Below the pieces are notes generated by a model. It did no database searches. It was not told where the DNA came from and was given only the letters and a program-made list of their open reading frames with translations. A DNA stretch of 64,000 nt from Liolophura sinensis (lineage: Eukaryota; Mollusca; Polyplacophora; Chitonida; Chitonidae), in contig NC_088302.1 of assembly GCF_032854445.1 (NCBI RefSeq), positions 17,853,338-17,917,337 on the forward strand. The letters are read 5' to 3'. Shown here piece after piece: positions 1 to 12,766 of this stretch. A program made the position numbers and the translations under genes. How positions within the stretch are numbered: position 1 is the first letter of the stretch; every line of letters begins with the position of its first letter.

Positions 1-2030
1 GCACAGATAATATTCTACTTTCCCCCTCCACTCAACCATCCATCAATGAACATGCCCAAAATTAAGTGAAAAGTTGTGTTTCTGTCTTCTTGTATACAGT
101 AAAGTTTGACTTATTTTTTCTTCAAAGCTGCCTTCCAAATCAAACATTTCAAACAGCCTACATAAACCAGTTCTAAGCTGTGTATGTAAAACACATCACT
201 CTCAGCTGTTGCTTATACAATACCTCTTTCCTATAAGAGTATAACTATACAGAAACAGTGACATATTACAGAAAAGCATAGACCACACCGCTTGGACAGG
301 CTTCTTTTATGTGGGTTATGTCCCCCATTGGCAGAGCCCACTTCAAGTTGCCAATAGATTACATGTCTCTAAGGATCACAGGTCTCCAATATGCTGTAGG
401 TGTACACTCGGTGACAATAACAGCCAGGAAACCAACCTAGTTCAGGCTTTCACTTTCTCCCTTTTTTTCGTTTACCAGTACCTTAAAAACACAAATAGCA
501 GGGTGGGAATTATAAATGCTGTACTGTATATATAGAAGGTAACTATTTTACCCAAGCCTTTGTGACATGCCTTCAGTTTGTGAACACAAAACTTGTGTTT
601 TAGGCAGGTTGATTATCAATTTGGCTGGTATCTCACATACATGTATTACCAATGCTCACTATCCAGAATAGTTTCACAAAAGGTTCAATTAGTTGTGCAG
701 TTATCTGCAATATTTTTATCTCTCCCCAAAAGCTTCCTCACATAGACCTTTTTGAGCTTGTTGACATTTGTCTTTACGTTGCATGGTTTCAGGTTATCTA
801 CTTTCACATAAATAATACATTTGACATCAGTTTCATAATGGTACTGTCATTTCCACTCTAGCTCTGTGCCATACATAGAAATGCTCACATTAATAGTACA
901 AAGACTGCATGTCACATGCACAAGTTGGCATGTTTTCAGACAAAATCATATATCTATTGCTGCAATATACCAGATATATCTAATGCTGCAATATACCAAT
1001 CTGAACACAGTACACATGAACAAATGTAAGGCCTTTTTCTGGGTGCCTCGTTGTATTTGGGGGAACGTTTTTTGGCTAAAAATGTTAAAAAGTGAGAATA
1101 CATGAATAGCATCTGTTTTGACTTTATTACACACAAGTGTCATATCTTTGAATACCTATGACAAAATAATTAAGAACACGTTTTTTTTTCAAGGGAAGGA
1201 CGATATCAGATTATCAGGGGAGAATAACTTTGGGCACCCATACCTGTTTGTTACCGGCATCAAAATAACACTTCATCAAAATAATACATACTTCAACAGT
1301 ATAGCCCCTTTAATGGGTAATATTGATGTGTACTCTTCATCTCTACATATTAATACTTTGCTGACATCTTACTTTGTTCATTCCATCTTGTGCTTGCTGA
1401 AAACGGCATTAAATTGCTTCTTTATAGGACATAAAATGGCTAATTGAAAATGTGAAGCGAATATAATAGCATCAACGATCTGGAATCCCCTGAAAGCAGT
1501 CCAAGAGAGTGGCAACTGCAGATCAGCTATCTGAGTTTTTCTACAAACAACCAATTTGAAAGCTTCTTAATTAAATCCAGGAATAAAAAAAAAACAAAAG
1601 AGATAGTAAACTATCAGAAACACATGGTCATAAGGATAAAAATATGAACCAAAGACAAAATCCTGGCTTGATGTGTAACAACGTGCATGCATTTCCTGTT
1701 TCCAGACAACAGTTTCCTGAAGGGAAGATTTGCTTTAGTGTCAAAACAACATAAGACAAATCCATATTGGCTCATGTTAAATAAAGCAAGAAGGAAAAAA
1801 AAAAAAAACTGAACAGCTGAAGGTAAATTATGGTAATCAGTGCCATGGTGTTGAGCTATTCCATTAACTTAATGCAAACAGCGTGGACTGTAAAACAGAT
1901 ATAATTTTTTTTATGAAAAACAGCATTTTTTTTTTCCTTAACACCTAGCAGATCACAATTAAGTTAACCTTTATCCCAAGATTCACCACAGACAGGAGTA
2001 GATTCGTGTACATATATACATCTTCCAACC
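1..2030. other. non-coding, probable intron sequence
   Basis: AT-rich, CpG-poor sequence with many stops in all frames. The short open frames here (60-109 codons) have no recognisable domain. Nothing else is seen apart from homopolymer A/T runs. Confidence 0.6.
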
Positions 2031-2040
2031 TCTAACATTA

Positions 2041-2296
2041 TGGGGGGGCCTCCGTGGCTCAGTCGGTTAGCGCGCTAGCGCAGCGTAATGACCCAGAAGC
2101 CTCTCACCAATGCCGTCGCTGTGAGTTCAAGTCCAGCTCATCTCCGGCCGTAAGTGAGAAGGTCTGGCAGCAACCTGTGGATGGTCGTGGGTTTCCCCCG
2201 GGCTCTGCCCGGTTTCCACCCACCATAATGCTGGCCGCCGTCGTATAAGTGAAATATTCTTGAGTACGGCGTAAAACACACACACACAAAAAAAAA
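2041..2296 (+). repeat. tRNA-derived SINE, family A
   Basis: The copy starts with a G-run and GCCTCCG. It has a pol III A box (TGGCTCAGTCGG, 2055-2066) and a B box (GTTCAAGTCC, 2125-2134). The body contains GGGCTCTGCCCGG, and the tail AATATTCTTGAGTACGGCG is followed by AC and A runs. A 13-bp target-site duplication, TCTAACATTATGG, lies at 2031-2043 and 2297-2309, so this is a real retrotransposed insertion. Relative to the copy at 34858 it lacks about 13 bases just after the tRNA-like head. The head is too altered to be a functional tRNA gene. Confidence 0.9.
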
Positions 2297-2309
2297 TCTA
2301 ACATTATGG

Positions 2310-4535
2310 AGGACACCAGGCAGTTTTGCCCAAAAAAGTACATTTTTGGAGACAAAACACATTTCTGAGGTCGATAGTCCTCTCTGAATTTGGCGAAAAT
2401 GAGTAATTTTGTCATGAGCGAAAGTTTATGTCAAATACATGTACAGTAACTCCCAGCCTGTGCATTGCATTCTTTTTATCTGTTGTGGGACACCACTGCT
2501 GAGAGGAGGGCGTACATATGACCACACGGTAATGATGCTTGTAGCTTGCCCAACCTGCACTCTTCTTGTGACCTTGCAGACAACATTTGTACGGACATTT
2601 AAACATTTATTTCATTTGGACCACTTGCCATTCACCAACGTGTCAGACACATGTGGAAAAGTCTGTTAGTAACTTGCCCATGGGCAGTTGTTCATTTTTC
2701 CATTTTTCTCCATTTTCCTCTAACTAGCCAATAATGTACATGTAAGTGAAATATTTCTACTTTGGCATTAAACTGCAATCAAATTCTACAAAGTATGATT
2801 CATGGAAGTCTACTTGTTCATATATTTTTGCCAGACGTAAGGTGCAACTTGGTTTACATTGGAAATTGAATACTGTGTTCAATAAATTCACATTCATCCA
2901 TAGTAAGAAATAGATGTACATGTACATGTTTGCAAGCTAATGATTTTGCATTAACCAGAAAAAAAATTCAAAGCATGCTTTTAAAATTTTTTCGCACTTA
3001 TCCAACAATGAACTGCCGTTAATTATGCATTTTTATGTCTGTAAATACAACGATCTTGTACCGGAATACATGTTACAATTATTTTAATCAATCAATGTGT
3101 ATGCTCTAAATGACTTCAAATTTTGTCCATGACTATGTCAGTCATTTCTCCTGATTCTGGGAGTTCTATTGATTTTAGAAAGGTACTTTGAATGGTAGGA
3201 TGATATCCTACTGGGAAAATGTTAAGTTTGGCACCAGAGGTAATATCTCATGACATTTATTTGCCTCCAAAAATGCTCTTTTGTTGTCATAGTTTTAGGT
3301 CATTTAGGATAATTGTGCTTGCAAATTAACTTAGCTGGTACAGAATCACTGTCGTGTGACATAACAAGGCGAGACCACTCAAACATCCACCTTGGTTCAC
3401 ATGTACTTTTACACATATGACTGTTTCTACATCAGTCATATGCTTACCCTTTCTGCAGACTATACTAGTAGGATGTAACATTCTTTCTGTTCAAGAATGA
3501 TACGCAAAGCAGAGTCTGTAAGTAGGTAAGACAAGACAAGCGCTGTCTCTCCCATAAATTGTGGCCTATATGTCTTTTCTATGTATAATAAGGTCACATT
3601 AAACAGATGCACTGGTGACATTTGTTAATCTTCATCCGTAGCAAATTTCCCATTGGACGTAGAATTGATGCCATGCAGGCATCAGCAAATTTAGCAATTG
3701 ACATTTAGGAATCTCGCAGAAGACCTCAAGAACCAGGTGTTGTCATCATGCAGCAGGCGTTGTTGACACAAGATGATGTACTGTAGCTATTCTCTGTAAA
3801 GCACAGGAGGCCAGATCACATCTGTTTTTGGATCAGGGTGGTCACAGACATGATGGGTCACCCCATCACACTTACATTCCTGTCCAACAAATAACCAAAA
3901 AACAACACAGACACAAAAAGCCTTTTTTTCCCCTCCAGCTTCAAGAGTCTGTCAGCACTTGATTCCAGAAAATCTTGAGGAGCTCTACACTTTTTGTCTG
4001 GGGGCAGAATCTGTACATGTGGACACAATCTTAGCAGATGGTTACCAGCATGAAGAGAGGTGTATGCCATTCGTCAAGACGCACATGCACAATTCTGCTG
4101 GAAGCAATCTGCACAGACTCTAGATTACACAAAAAATCCAAGTGTCTAGGCTTAATTTTTCACATATGTACCAGGGGCAAATGTAAAGGTACATGTAAAA
4201 ACTCGAGTAAATGTTTTTCCTGGTAATACCCATCTCCTTTCAGATGGAAACAAGAATAAACTCTGTTACTTTAAAACAAAAAAAAAAACTAAAGAAAAAA
4301 AATTATATATAACTGCTTTGAACAAAGATCTCTTCCAAAAGCGCTTGTAACTCCATGCAAAGCCTAAGGCAATGTTATCAAGCCAAAGTAAAAATGTCCG
4401 TGTTAAAAATTATGGTACAAACACATAGTTACATGAGCATAAATGAAAGTTGTTTTTGTCTTAAAACACATTGGACTCAAAAGATTTGGCCCATACTATT
4501 AATAAAAAGTACATTACACACCTGAAGTTATATGA
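2310..4535. other. non-coding, probable intron sequence
   Basis: AT-rich, with several TACATGTA palindromes and no domain-bearing open frame. No gene or mobile element is recognised. Confidence 0.5.
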
Positions 4536-4906
4536 CGTTTACTTGGGAGTTTTTCACCCATTCTATGGTCACTAGTTTTCTCGGTGGAGGAAAATGGAAG
4601 GCCTGGAGTAAACCACCAACCTTTGGCAAGTTACTGGTATGCTCTCCCCATATGTCATATAAGTGGTCTCATGCAAGACCATAAAAGAGTACTTATTGCC
4701 TCAATGGAACAATGAAAGCTGAAGAAACCTCAAGGTTCCAAGTCTGAGAATGATTGAGACTGCAGACTTAACCTAATTCTTACACTTTTTCAACCACCTC
4801 TGCCATCAATATTTTGAAGTATTTTGAAAAAACCATGGTTTTTAGAGAAATCGTTCGCAAAGTTCTATGAAGCTTGCATCTTTAGTGACACAAACATATC
4901 ATTTTT
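4536..4906. repeat. decayed dispersed repeat, copy 1
   Basis: The segment 4789-4906 is clearly alignable by eye with 16955-17066. Both begin TTCAACCACCTCTGCC and share GAAGCTTGCATC and GTGACACAAACA. The preceding part (GGTGGAGGAAAATGG, then AAACCACCAACCTTTGGCAAG) resembles the body of another SINE-like family also seen near 16790 and 35700. Boundaries are uncertain. Confidence 0.5.
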
Positions 4907-6337
4907 ATCATCACTTTCAAGATAATTGAATGCATAAATTCCACTGAAAAATGCTTGATTGCACTGAAAAGGCTGAAGATTTACAGCAATTAAGAAGTTC
5001 TGTTGTTACAGATTAGAAACTCTGTAAGGTGTTAATTTTCACTCAAATAAAGAAAATTATTTTTAACATGACACATCCTGTTGACTAATTCAAATAGCCA
5101 CAGGCTTCCTGTTTTCAATGAGCTTAATCTTAACTGTTTATTTCAAAAAGTTTGATATCCTGTAGTTATGTCTCGCTACTCATTCCATGACATTACATCA
5201 GAATAAGGTTACCAAGATGTTTCATTTATTTATTTACTTGATTGGTGAGTAACACCATGTTCAGAAAGCCTCTCATAAATGACAGTCAAGTTTATGGGAG
5301 AAAAAAACACCCTGAGTAAATCACTGACAAATGGCACATATCTTTCCCAAGATATTTTGAGATCAAGTACTAGTAAATCAACCACCAAACAGATATCTCA
5401 TTATGTCGATAAGATCCTGCAATGATAAGAGAAGCTCTTGTCTTGTAAATCTCAATAAATCCCCAAAGTGTTCTCTGGGTGTTGCCAAAGAGTGGCTTCA
5501 TCAGTCACGACCTAAGACAGGTGTTAATACTGTCATATATCAACACCAGCAATCCAGCATTTCAATCCTCTCCATTTGGACATGAATTGAAGAACATGGA
5601 CGGGTGTGGTGGAAGGAGTGGCTGAAGAACATTGTATTTCACCAATAAGGCTGTATAGTCAGGGAAAAGCCGTGCCCAGTAGCATTTGGTCAGCCAAGAG
5701 GCCAATACACTTTAGAGACTTGGACATGTGGCATGCATCATAATGATAGCTTCAGTATCTGTGAATAGTGATCCAAAACCTCTTCATAGTTTACAGGATC
5801 AGGGTACTCAAAGAGCAAGAGGTGATAAACAAAATGGAGCTGAAAGGATGAAATGCTGATTTTTAAAGATTTTATGTACTACAGGAGAATGAAGCTACAG
5901 TATTTGAAGACTAGACACTTTCTGATTACTTTCCCAAGAAAAGTTTCTTATTGAAAAGCTTTTAATTTCCATTTTCTGCTTAATCTTTATCAGGCCAGTG
6001 TAATCTGGGCTAAATGCTCTTTTATTTGTACACCTCCAATAGTCTCCTCATGTGAGACGGTGCTGATGATTGCCTCCGAGCAGTTATGATTTACAGATTT
6101 CCTGCCCACCATAACATCTTCTTGTCACCCATGTACATGTATGTGATCAGAAAACAACAAAAAACAAATGGCCGCTCAAATTCACACATATATACTATCA
6201 TGATCATGTGATTTAGACCTTTGTGGCATGTCACAGACAATGCAAACATGCATTCGTCCTAATACAGTTTTATAATCCATCTATATGCATGTTTTCATAT
6301 TTAAGACCATTTTATTTCTAAAACAGTGATGACCCTG
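4907..6337. other. non-coding sequence with one decayed SINE-like patch
   Basis: At 5221-5340 the sequence TTTATTTATTTACTTGATTGG, followed by a tail-like body, resembles the reversed 3' end of a SINE but is heavily decayed. The rest is AT-rich and carries no recognised element or gene. Confidence 0.35.
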
Positions 6338-7603
6338 CAGGGCTCGACATTAGTGCTGGTCGGGTGGTCCGAGGCCAGTGGATTTTCTGTAGGACCAGTT
6401 GGGTTTGCTAAGCACTGGTCTGGCGGGCCAGTAGAAAATACCAACACTTTCAGTGATAAGTCTTTGTCTTATTTAGAAATCGGGACCTGAATTTTTTTTT
6501 CGTACATCAGCGGCATAAATGTCACTCATACACTGAGTGCACAACGGCGCAGTTCTGTTCCACACTGGTCGCAGTTTGGTACACGGAAACACCCAAGCAG
6601 TGTACGAAGAGTTCCAGTCGACATTATTATGAAAAGGAAGTTTGAAGTGCGGAAACCCCCGAGCAACAGAAAGGTGATCTGACTGAAAGGAAAGAACAGT
6701 CGATCAAAAAACAGCCTCTGTCATCATACCTATATCGTATCACGTACACACACCCAGTACAAATTATCGATTTGTATGTCTCAAATCACGGCAATAAATC
6801 ATCAACAACAACGTTGCAGTGCGTGATACATAAACAAAGCAATGCCAACTGAACAGAAAGCAAGATTAACTGACAATCAATTAAGTAGGCTAATGTAGCA
6901 CAAATGTTGTGTTTAGTGACTGTGCATATTTAGTGTGAAAATAATGGCATCCATTAAGTGACACTCTGTGACTGACCAGTCACTGTAGGGTTATCCAATT
7001 AAACCTGAATGGCCAGCAGCTCACTGTCTGCTGTCATAATTGAAGTATTGTGCTTACAGTTACATTAGCGCTTGGATTTCTCACTGTTTTAATTAATCTT
7101 AGTGAAACAATTGCTTTGCTGATGAGGAAAAATCAACTACATGTATTACTGGATTTTTCAAGCATTTTTTAGTGACACATTTTGCCTGGTTGTGCACAAT
7201 TGGTTTATACACCTTGTATGGCCACTTAAAGACTTTTTGTGTAAAGTTAATTTCTTATCAGTAAAAGTTATGTGTTAGCATCAAAAGTGTAACTTTAAGG
7301 TATGTACATGCGATGCAGCAAGTGGATTTTACATATCAAAGATGAAACTTAAGCTGAAATACAGTACTTATGAGCTCATGTAATTTGTAAATACGAAATT
7401 AGGAATTGTTTTGTTTCAAGCAAGAGATCTACACTTGCAACACCCAATGATTCGTTTCCAAATGAGCAATTTTATTAAAGTGCTTGTTATGGCAGTATCA
7501 AGTGTGTGCTTTTCATTTTGTTAAGACTAATAAACTTACGGTCAGATCAGCAGAGCTCAGGGAATACTGGTCAGTTATGCTTTCTGCTTAAATTCTAGCC
7601 CTG
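6338..7603 (+). mobile_element. candidate hAT-like DNA transposon, decayed
   Basis: The left end is CAGGGCTCGACATTA and the right end reads, in reverse complement, CAGGGCTAGAATTTAA, giving short imperfect terminal inverted repeats. The 5'-CAGGG start is typical of hAT elements. The flanking 8-mers (TGACCCTG and ACCTGGAG) do not match well, although TGACCTGG overlaps the right end. Inside, an ATG at about 6631 begins MKRKFEV and stops after 18 codons, reminiscent of hAT transposase starts. No transposase domain survives. Orientation follows that ATG. It could also be two unrelated repeats. Confidence 0.35.
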
Positions 7604-8924
7604 ACCTGGAGGTAACTTGCTTGTTATACATCATGCAAAAGTACTTGTCCACTTTTTGAAAATGGAGCCACTGGCAACTTGATTTAATTCCAGTTTTGAT
7701 GACATGCTGGAGGTTCAGGCAGACTCCATGACAGCAAACTTACTCCCTCTGCTAGGGAGTGGCACACTAGCATGAAGCAGCCAGAATGTTTACTCAGCAG
7801 TACCATTTCCAGGTGTCTGTCGGAGAGGCCACTAGAAGGCCACATGTTAGCGGAAGCTGAGGGGCTGGATGTCCATGTGATGATGTGACCTCAGCCAACC
7901 TCTCAGTGATGATACACCTTATCAGCCTTCAGCCCTAAAGATCTGACACCTCTGGGTTTATAAACAGTCCATGTCTACTGTCTACTATTCCACTTCAGCC
8001 ATATCAACACAAGGGCCTTATCTTTATAATAGCTGATAGACCTTCATACACCAATGACCCTCTGTCTTACATCCTTTCACCCTCACCCTCCACCTTCTAC
8101 CTCCTTCTCTCCTCCTTTCTCATTCACTTGCAACAATCTGACCATGAGAGTGTGTCTGTGATAGGAGCTATCTATATCTATCCAGTAAATCCAGATGCAC
8201 ATAGTATTAGATCTGAGACTTGTTACATTCTTTCTTGCTTAGCTTTCACAAATACAGTTAAGTCATCTGTTCCATTCACTAATCTGGAACTCCTTTTTGA
8301 GAGTACAATCTGTTTTCCACACTGTCAAAGCTGTATGCTATAAAATCAAAAAATAAATAGATAGGCCAAACTAAAACAAGTTCCAGGTTAGAAAAAGCAA
8401 CAAATCAGACTGTAAAACATTGCAAACCAATCTGAGAACTATACAAGTAGATCCCATTGTTCAACACAGACCTCAGCTTGTAATACTCTAGGAAATGTGA
8501 ATGAGCCTAGGCTGGCTTGAGGAAGAACTTCCACTTACTGCATACCTATGAAAGAAAGATGACCTAAGCTGGTTTCGGTAAGGCTGGTTTTTTCTGTTCT
8601 GCCAATTTTGGTGGCCTATATCAGATCAACAGATTTTTCCAGTATGTCATTTTTCATGTACCTTTCAAATAAACCTAAAACATCTTTCAAAACTGAATAG
8701 AACACTCAGAATCAGGTCAAACCGGATTTTTGTTCATCAGTGCAAGTACACCGGTAGAGTTTGGAAAGATCAGGCCAGACTGCTATTCCTAATTACATAT
8801 CAGAGCTCAATGTCACTGTCAAAAGTATCAAGCTGAGGTGTCAAATGCAAATACTGTGTGCTAAAATAAAAGCCCTTTCATGAACTGGCAGCTTATTCAC
8901 ACCCCCAGGTCGATGAATATCAAT
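7604..8924. other. non-coding, probable intron sequence
   Basis: A pyrimidine-rich patch (about 8060-8120) and AT-rich DNA. No element or gene is recognised. The open frame at 8128-8343 shows no domain. Confidence 0.45.
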
Positions 8925-9045
8925 ACGATACACATAAATTATGCATAATAATGAGATGACTTGGGTGTCAGTTACAGCTGACTCTGAGCACAGGTGACAA
9001 TCATATTATGAACTCATAATAGCTTATCAATGATGACAGTCTCAG
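8925..9045. promoter_or_regulatory. candidate regulatory cluster
   Basis: A dense run of developmental-factor-like words: ATAAATTATGCATAATAATGA (homeodomain/POU-like), CAGCTG and CAGGTG E boxes, and TTATCAATGATGACA. This is pattern recognition only; no conservation could be tested. Confidence 0.2.
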
Positions 9046-12000
9046 AAATACACCGCACAAGTTCATGTAATAAATATACTGCCTATTGTGTGGAGCCCTT
9101 TTATTCTACACAATTCATAAAAATTAGTTTCTGCTTTGATATTTGTGGCACACTTTAAGTATCTTATACAACTGATAAGAAAGCAATCAAATATCAGCCA
9201 AAATTTCATTTGGGAGATATACTGTACTGCAAATACGTGTACGAAAACATCTTTGGTTGTTTCGGTGCACCAAAATTGTTTGATGTCCTTTAAAAGGGCT
9301 TGGTACAATATAAGTAGGATCAACCTGAAATGATAGCATGTATCAATCCATTTTCTTAGCACTCACTTAAAGACTTTCCACATGTACAATACATGCTTGT
9401 ACTTTTATAAGTACTCGTCATTATCACTCCTGTAAATATTTACATTATGTTTCAGTCAGTCTTCACTGGAATGTCCTGTATCAATAAAAAAAACATTCAG
9501 GTTTTACGTGGTGTGAAGCAGGTAATGACACTACAGATGTGGGATATTAATTCTGTTAATGTGAGGTGGGTCACGGAAGGTATAGCAACATTACAACACA
9601 ACAGTGTAATCAGCGCCTGCCACACTGCAAGTCCACATAATCTGCCTAATCTGTTAACCTGTGAGGCAAACAACCTGGTTATCAGTACCCCTAAAGCTGG
9701 GGCACTTACTGCACCTCTGCGTTGTGTTAACCAACATTTTCACCACTTTAACCAATATCATAGATCTAAATATCATACCACACGTGATGAACAAAAATAA
9801 ATTGAAGACATATTACATTACTGCACTTACTTTTCGGCATTGGGGTGGATTTTTGTTGTCTGACTTCTGAACCTTTGAGGAAACTCAGGGAGCCGGTTTA
9901 AGACCTCTTGAAGAAATCAGCAACTCTGCAAAGCACCTGCCGTGAACAGATATACATGTATACAGTAAAGATACAGTTACTTTGTCTGCTGTTTGACTCT
10001 GCCATCCAAAGAACATCTGTACGCATTGATTTATGGGGTTACAACACCAAAGCTGGATTTACAATATACATTACGGGTCTGTGAGAATATGGCCATCTAC
10101 ATGTACATCTGAGAAGAGGTATTGGCAGTGAATTGGGTATATAATAGACCCCTTTTTCATTCGGCCTTGCAACGAATGCTATGTTTTACAAGGTAATTTG
10201 TCACTTCAAAGTCTTTAACTGTAGCTCGTTACCATGGTTTTCACAGGCCGAGAGCTTTTGGTCAATTTCTTTCATGGTGGGCTATCCCAGTATGGTGAGA
10301 CTGGGTAATTGAGCATTTCTAAAGGGAGTATCAGCAAACTAATAAAGTCAATTATGACCAATTCTCAGCATACAGGAGTGGGCAGGTTTGAACTAAATCC
10401 CTCGTAGATCACTGCTAACACCTCTATATGTCATATACATGGCCTCATCTGCAAATAGACTGTGTGAGCTCAACTGACGAATGTGTGAGAAGAAAATAAA
10501 CAGCCTATCTCCAGTGGTACACCAGTTGCTTACAATGCAAGGCCTCCAGATGCGAAGCTCAATTCATCCCTCCTCCTTTACAATATGCAAGATTGCCGTC
10601 CTATCCCTGTTACCAGAACCATTCACTTTTACAGTGTATACAAGTCCCAGACTGTTCATTCAGGAATTGGTCATTAGGACGCCTTTCATAAGGCTGAGAA
10701 ACCTAACAACTTTACATGTAGGTTCCTACGAACTGATTGCTCTGTATGTCTCAGGAACAGATATAGCCTATCTTATCTATAAATGCAACCAATGGAAGCT
10801 CAAAAGGACCATCATTTTAAACTCTGTTGATTCATGCTCAACACAGTAAGCTGACTAATAAAATGGAATCTATGGGTTTGGCTCCATATCAAATAATTAT
10901 ATTAAAAATGAAAAATGACCTTTTATATCTAGATACAAGGAATAGTGCTACATTAAAATTTCAACTCCAAATGTTTTTCATGTTTGGCACTGAACACTAA
11001 TTATTCAAGCTCTTTGGCCAACACATTTGCCACGTCAACACTAAAGTGAAGGGATTAAAGAGACTAGATAACAGTGAATAAAATTTCACTGATTTACAGT
11101 ACCAGAAGCCCATATATATGTGTATAAAATTTCTCATCAAATTCAAAAGTCATCTGTGGCACATCAACCACAAAAACTTTGTGACTGTTCAGCTGAAATG
11201 TTTTGGTTTTCTTTAACATGTGTAATTTAAGTTATACGATTCTGAAGTACACAATGTTCCGCTAACACCGGGCAGAGGCTTCTTAACATCGGAGAGTCAT
11301 GTAAATCATTATTCTTTTTTATTTACCTTTTTAACCAATATCTGGCAGACAATGAATGACTTACCAGTGATTTTGTCAGCAGTAAATAGCAATCAATGTG
11401 GCTACTAGCCTAAGCAACAAACAGCCTGTCCACATTCAACAAGCTATTAACCTATCTCAGCAGCAATTCAGAAAAGTTACATGGACCAGGCTCTCAGAAA
11501 TGTCTGATACATGTAATTCACGGCTATTTCCACAGCTGACTATACTCAGCAAACAGTCAGGCCAGGTGTTTTTGACACACTTCTTAGTAATCCAGGTGAG
11601 AAGAAATCAACATCTGCTACTCAAATCCAAATCTGAGTTGATTTTACAAGCTTAGTAAAACAAAACCCTATATTCTCAACAGACGAATCACCAATACAGA
11701 GGTCGGCTGTACACGAGCTGACTTATTAGGGCTTGCTGCTTATAATAATCTGCAGTTATCAGCCTGCATAGATTTCAGCACATTACCACATTGTAATGTA
11801 CACACAGATTTCACTCACACCGGCAAAGCAATACACCTGTGCCGTCAGATGTATATGTGTGAAGGTGATTATTAATATATGTAGAGTTTTCAAGCTTCAG
11901 AAGTACATGTATACACAAATGTAGGTCAGAAGTTACATATGCATGTGTCACAAAGGGATCATACACACTGCATATAGTCATCTGTCTTGTGACAGATGAA

Positions 12001-12320
12001 CTTTCACAATACAGGAAATTCACACGTGGGGAAAATTTATGAAACATTTCAAATACAGAACAAAAAATACAGAACTATACACGAAATGACCTTTAAAGTT
12101 ACAAATAACATTTTAATTTTTTTAATTCCAAATCTTCTTGCACCTATCCATATGACAAATCATTACTGTACAGGTACTTATAAAAATGCATACTCACATG
12201 CAAATTAATAAATTTTGGGAAAACTTGAATCTTAATGAAAATTTTACTTAATGATTCAACCCTGTACATCTCTTCATAATAGTATATTCCTTTTTCAAGA
12301 GATATTGCAATTTAGGGGTA
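9046..12320. other. non-coding, probable intron sequence
   Basis: AT-rich DNA with no supported gene. A tRNA-like B-box fragment, GGTTTGAACTAAATCCC, at about 10387 may be the trace of an old SINE. Confidence 0.45.
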
Positions 12321-12333
12321 TGGCATGGATTCT

Positions 12334-12600
12334 ATTTATTTATCTATTTGATTGGAGTTTTACGCCGTACTCAAGAATATTTCACTTATACAACGGCGGC
12401 CAGCATTATGGTGGGAGAAAACCGGGTAGAGCCCTGGGAAAACCCACAACCATCTGCAGGTTGCTGAAAGACCTTCCCAACTACACCCAGAGAGGAAGCC
12501 AGCATAAGCTGGACTTGAACTCACAGCGACGGCATTGGTGAGAGGCTTCTGGGTCATTATGCCGCGCTAGCGCACTGACCAACTGAGCCATGGAGGCCCC
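12334..12600 (-). repeat. tRNA-derived SINE, family A, full length
   Basis: A reverse-strand copy with tail ATTTATTTATCTATTTG at the left and the tRNA-like head ending in the complement of GGGGCCTCCATGGCTCAG at 12600. A perfect 13-bp target-site duplication, TGGCATGGATTCT, flanks it at 12321-12333 and 12601-12613. The B-box complement lies near 12514. Confidence 0.93.
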
Positions 12601-12676
12601 TGGCATGGATTCTAATGTTGAAGGTTAATTCAGGCTACTTCATGTTTCAAAACCAGTGACCTAAAAGTCAGGCTGC

Positions 12677-12766
12677 CCAGTTTCCTCGCACCATAGTGTT
12701 GGTCAACGTAGTATAAGTGAAATATTCTTGAGTATGACGTAAAACACCAATCAAATAAATGAAAGT
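12677..12766 (+). repeat. SINE family A, 3' fragment
   Basis: Contains only the distal body and tail: TTTCCTCGCACCATAGTG, GTATAAGTGAAATATTC and TTGAGTATGACGTAAAAC, followed by CCAATCAAATAAATG. The tRNA-like head is absent, as in 5'-truncated retrotransposition. Confidence 0.8.

Noticed and set aside
2041-2140. tRNA genes at the A/B-box sequences (also 34858, 40866, 62872)
   Set aside because: The heads lack full cloverleaf pairing and continue into SINE bodies with target-site duplications.
9447-9800. 117-codon frame as a host exon
   Set aside because: No domain, low-complexity flanks and no consensus splice pair.
10481-10849. 122-codon frame as a host gene
   Set aside because: No recognisable motif and composition like the surrounding intron-like DNA.
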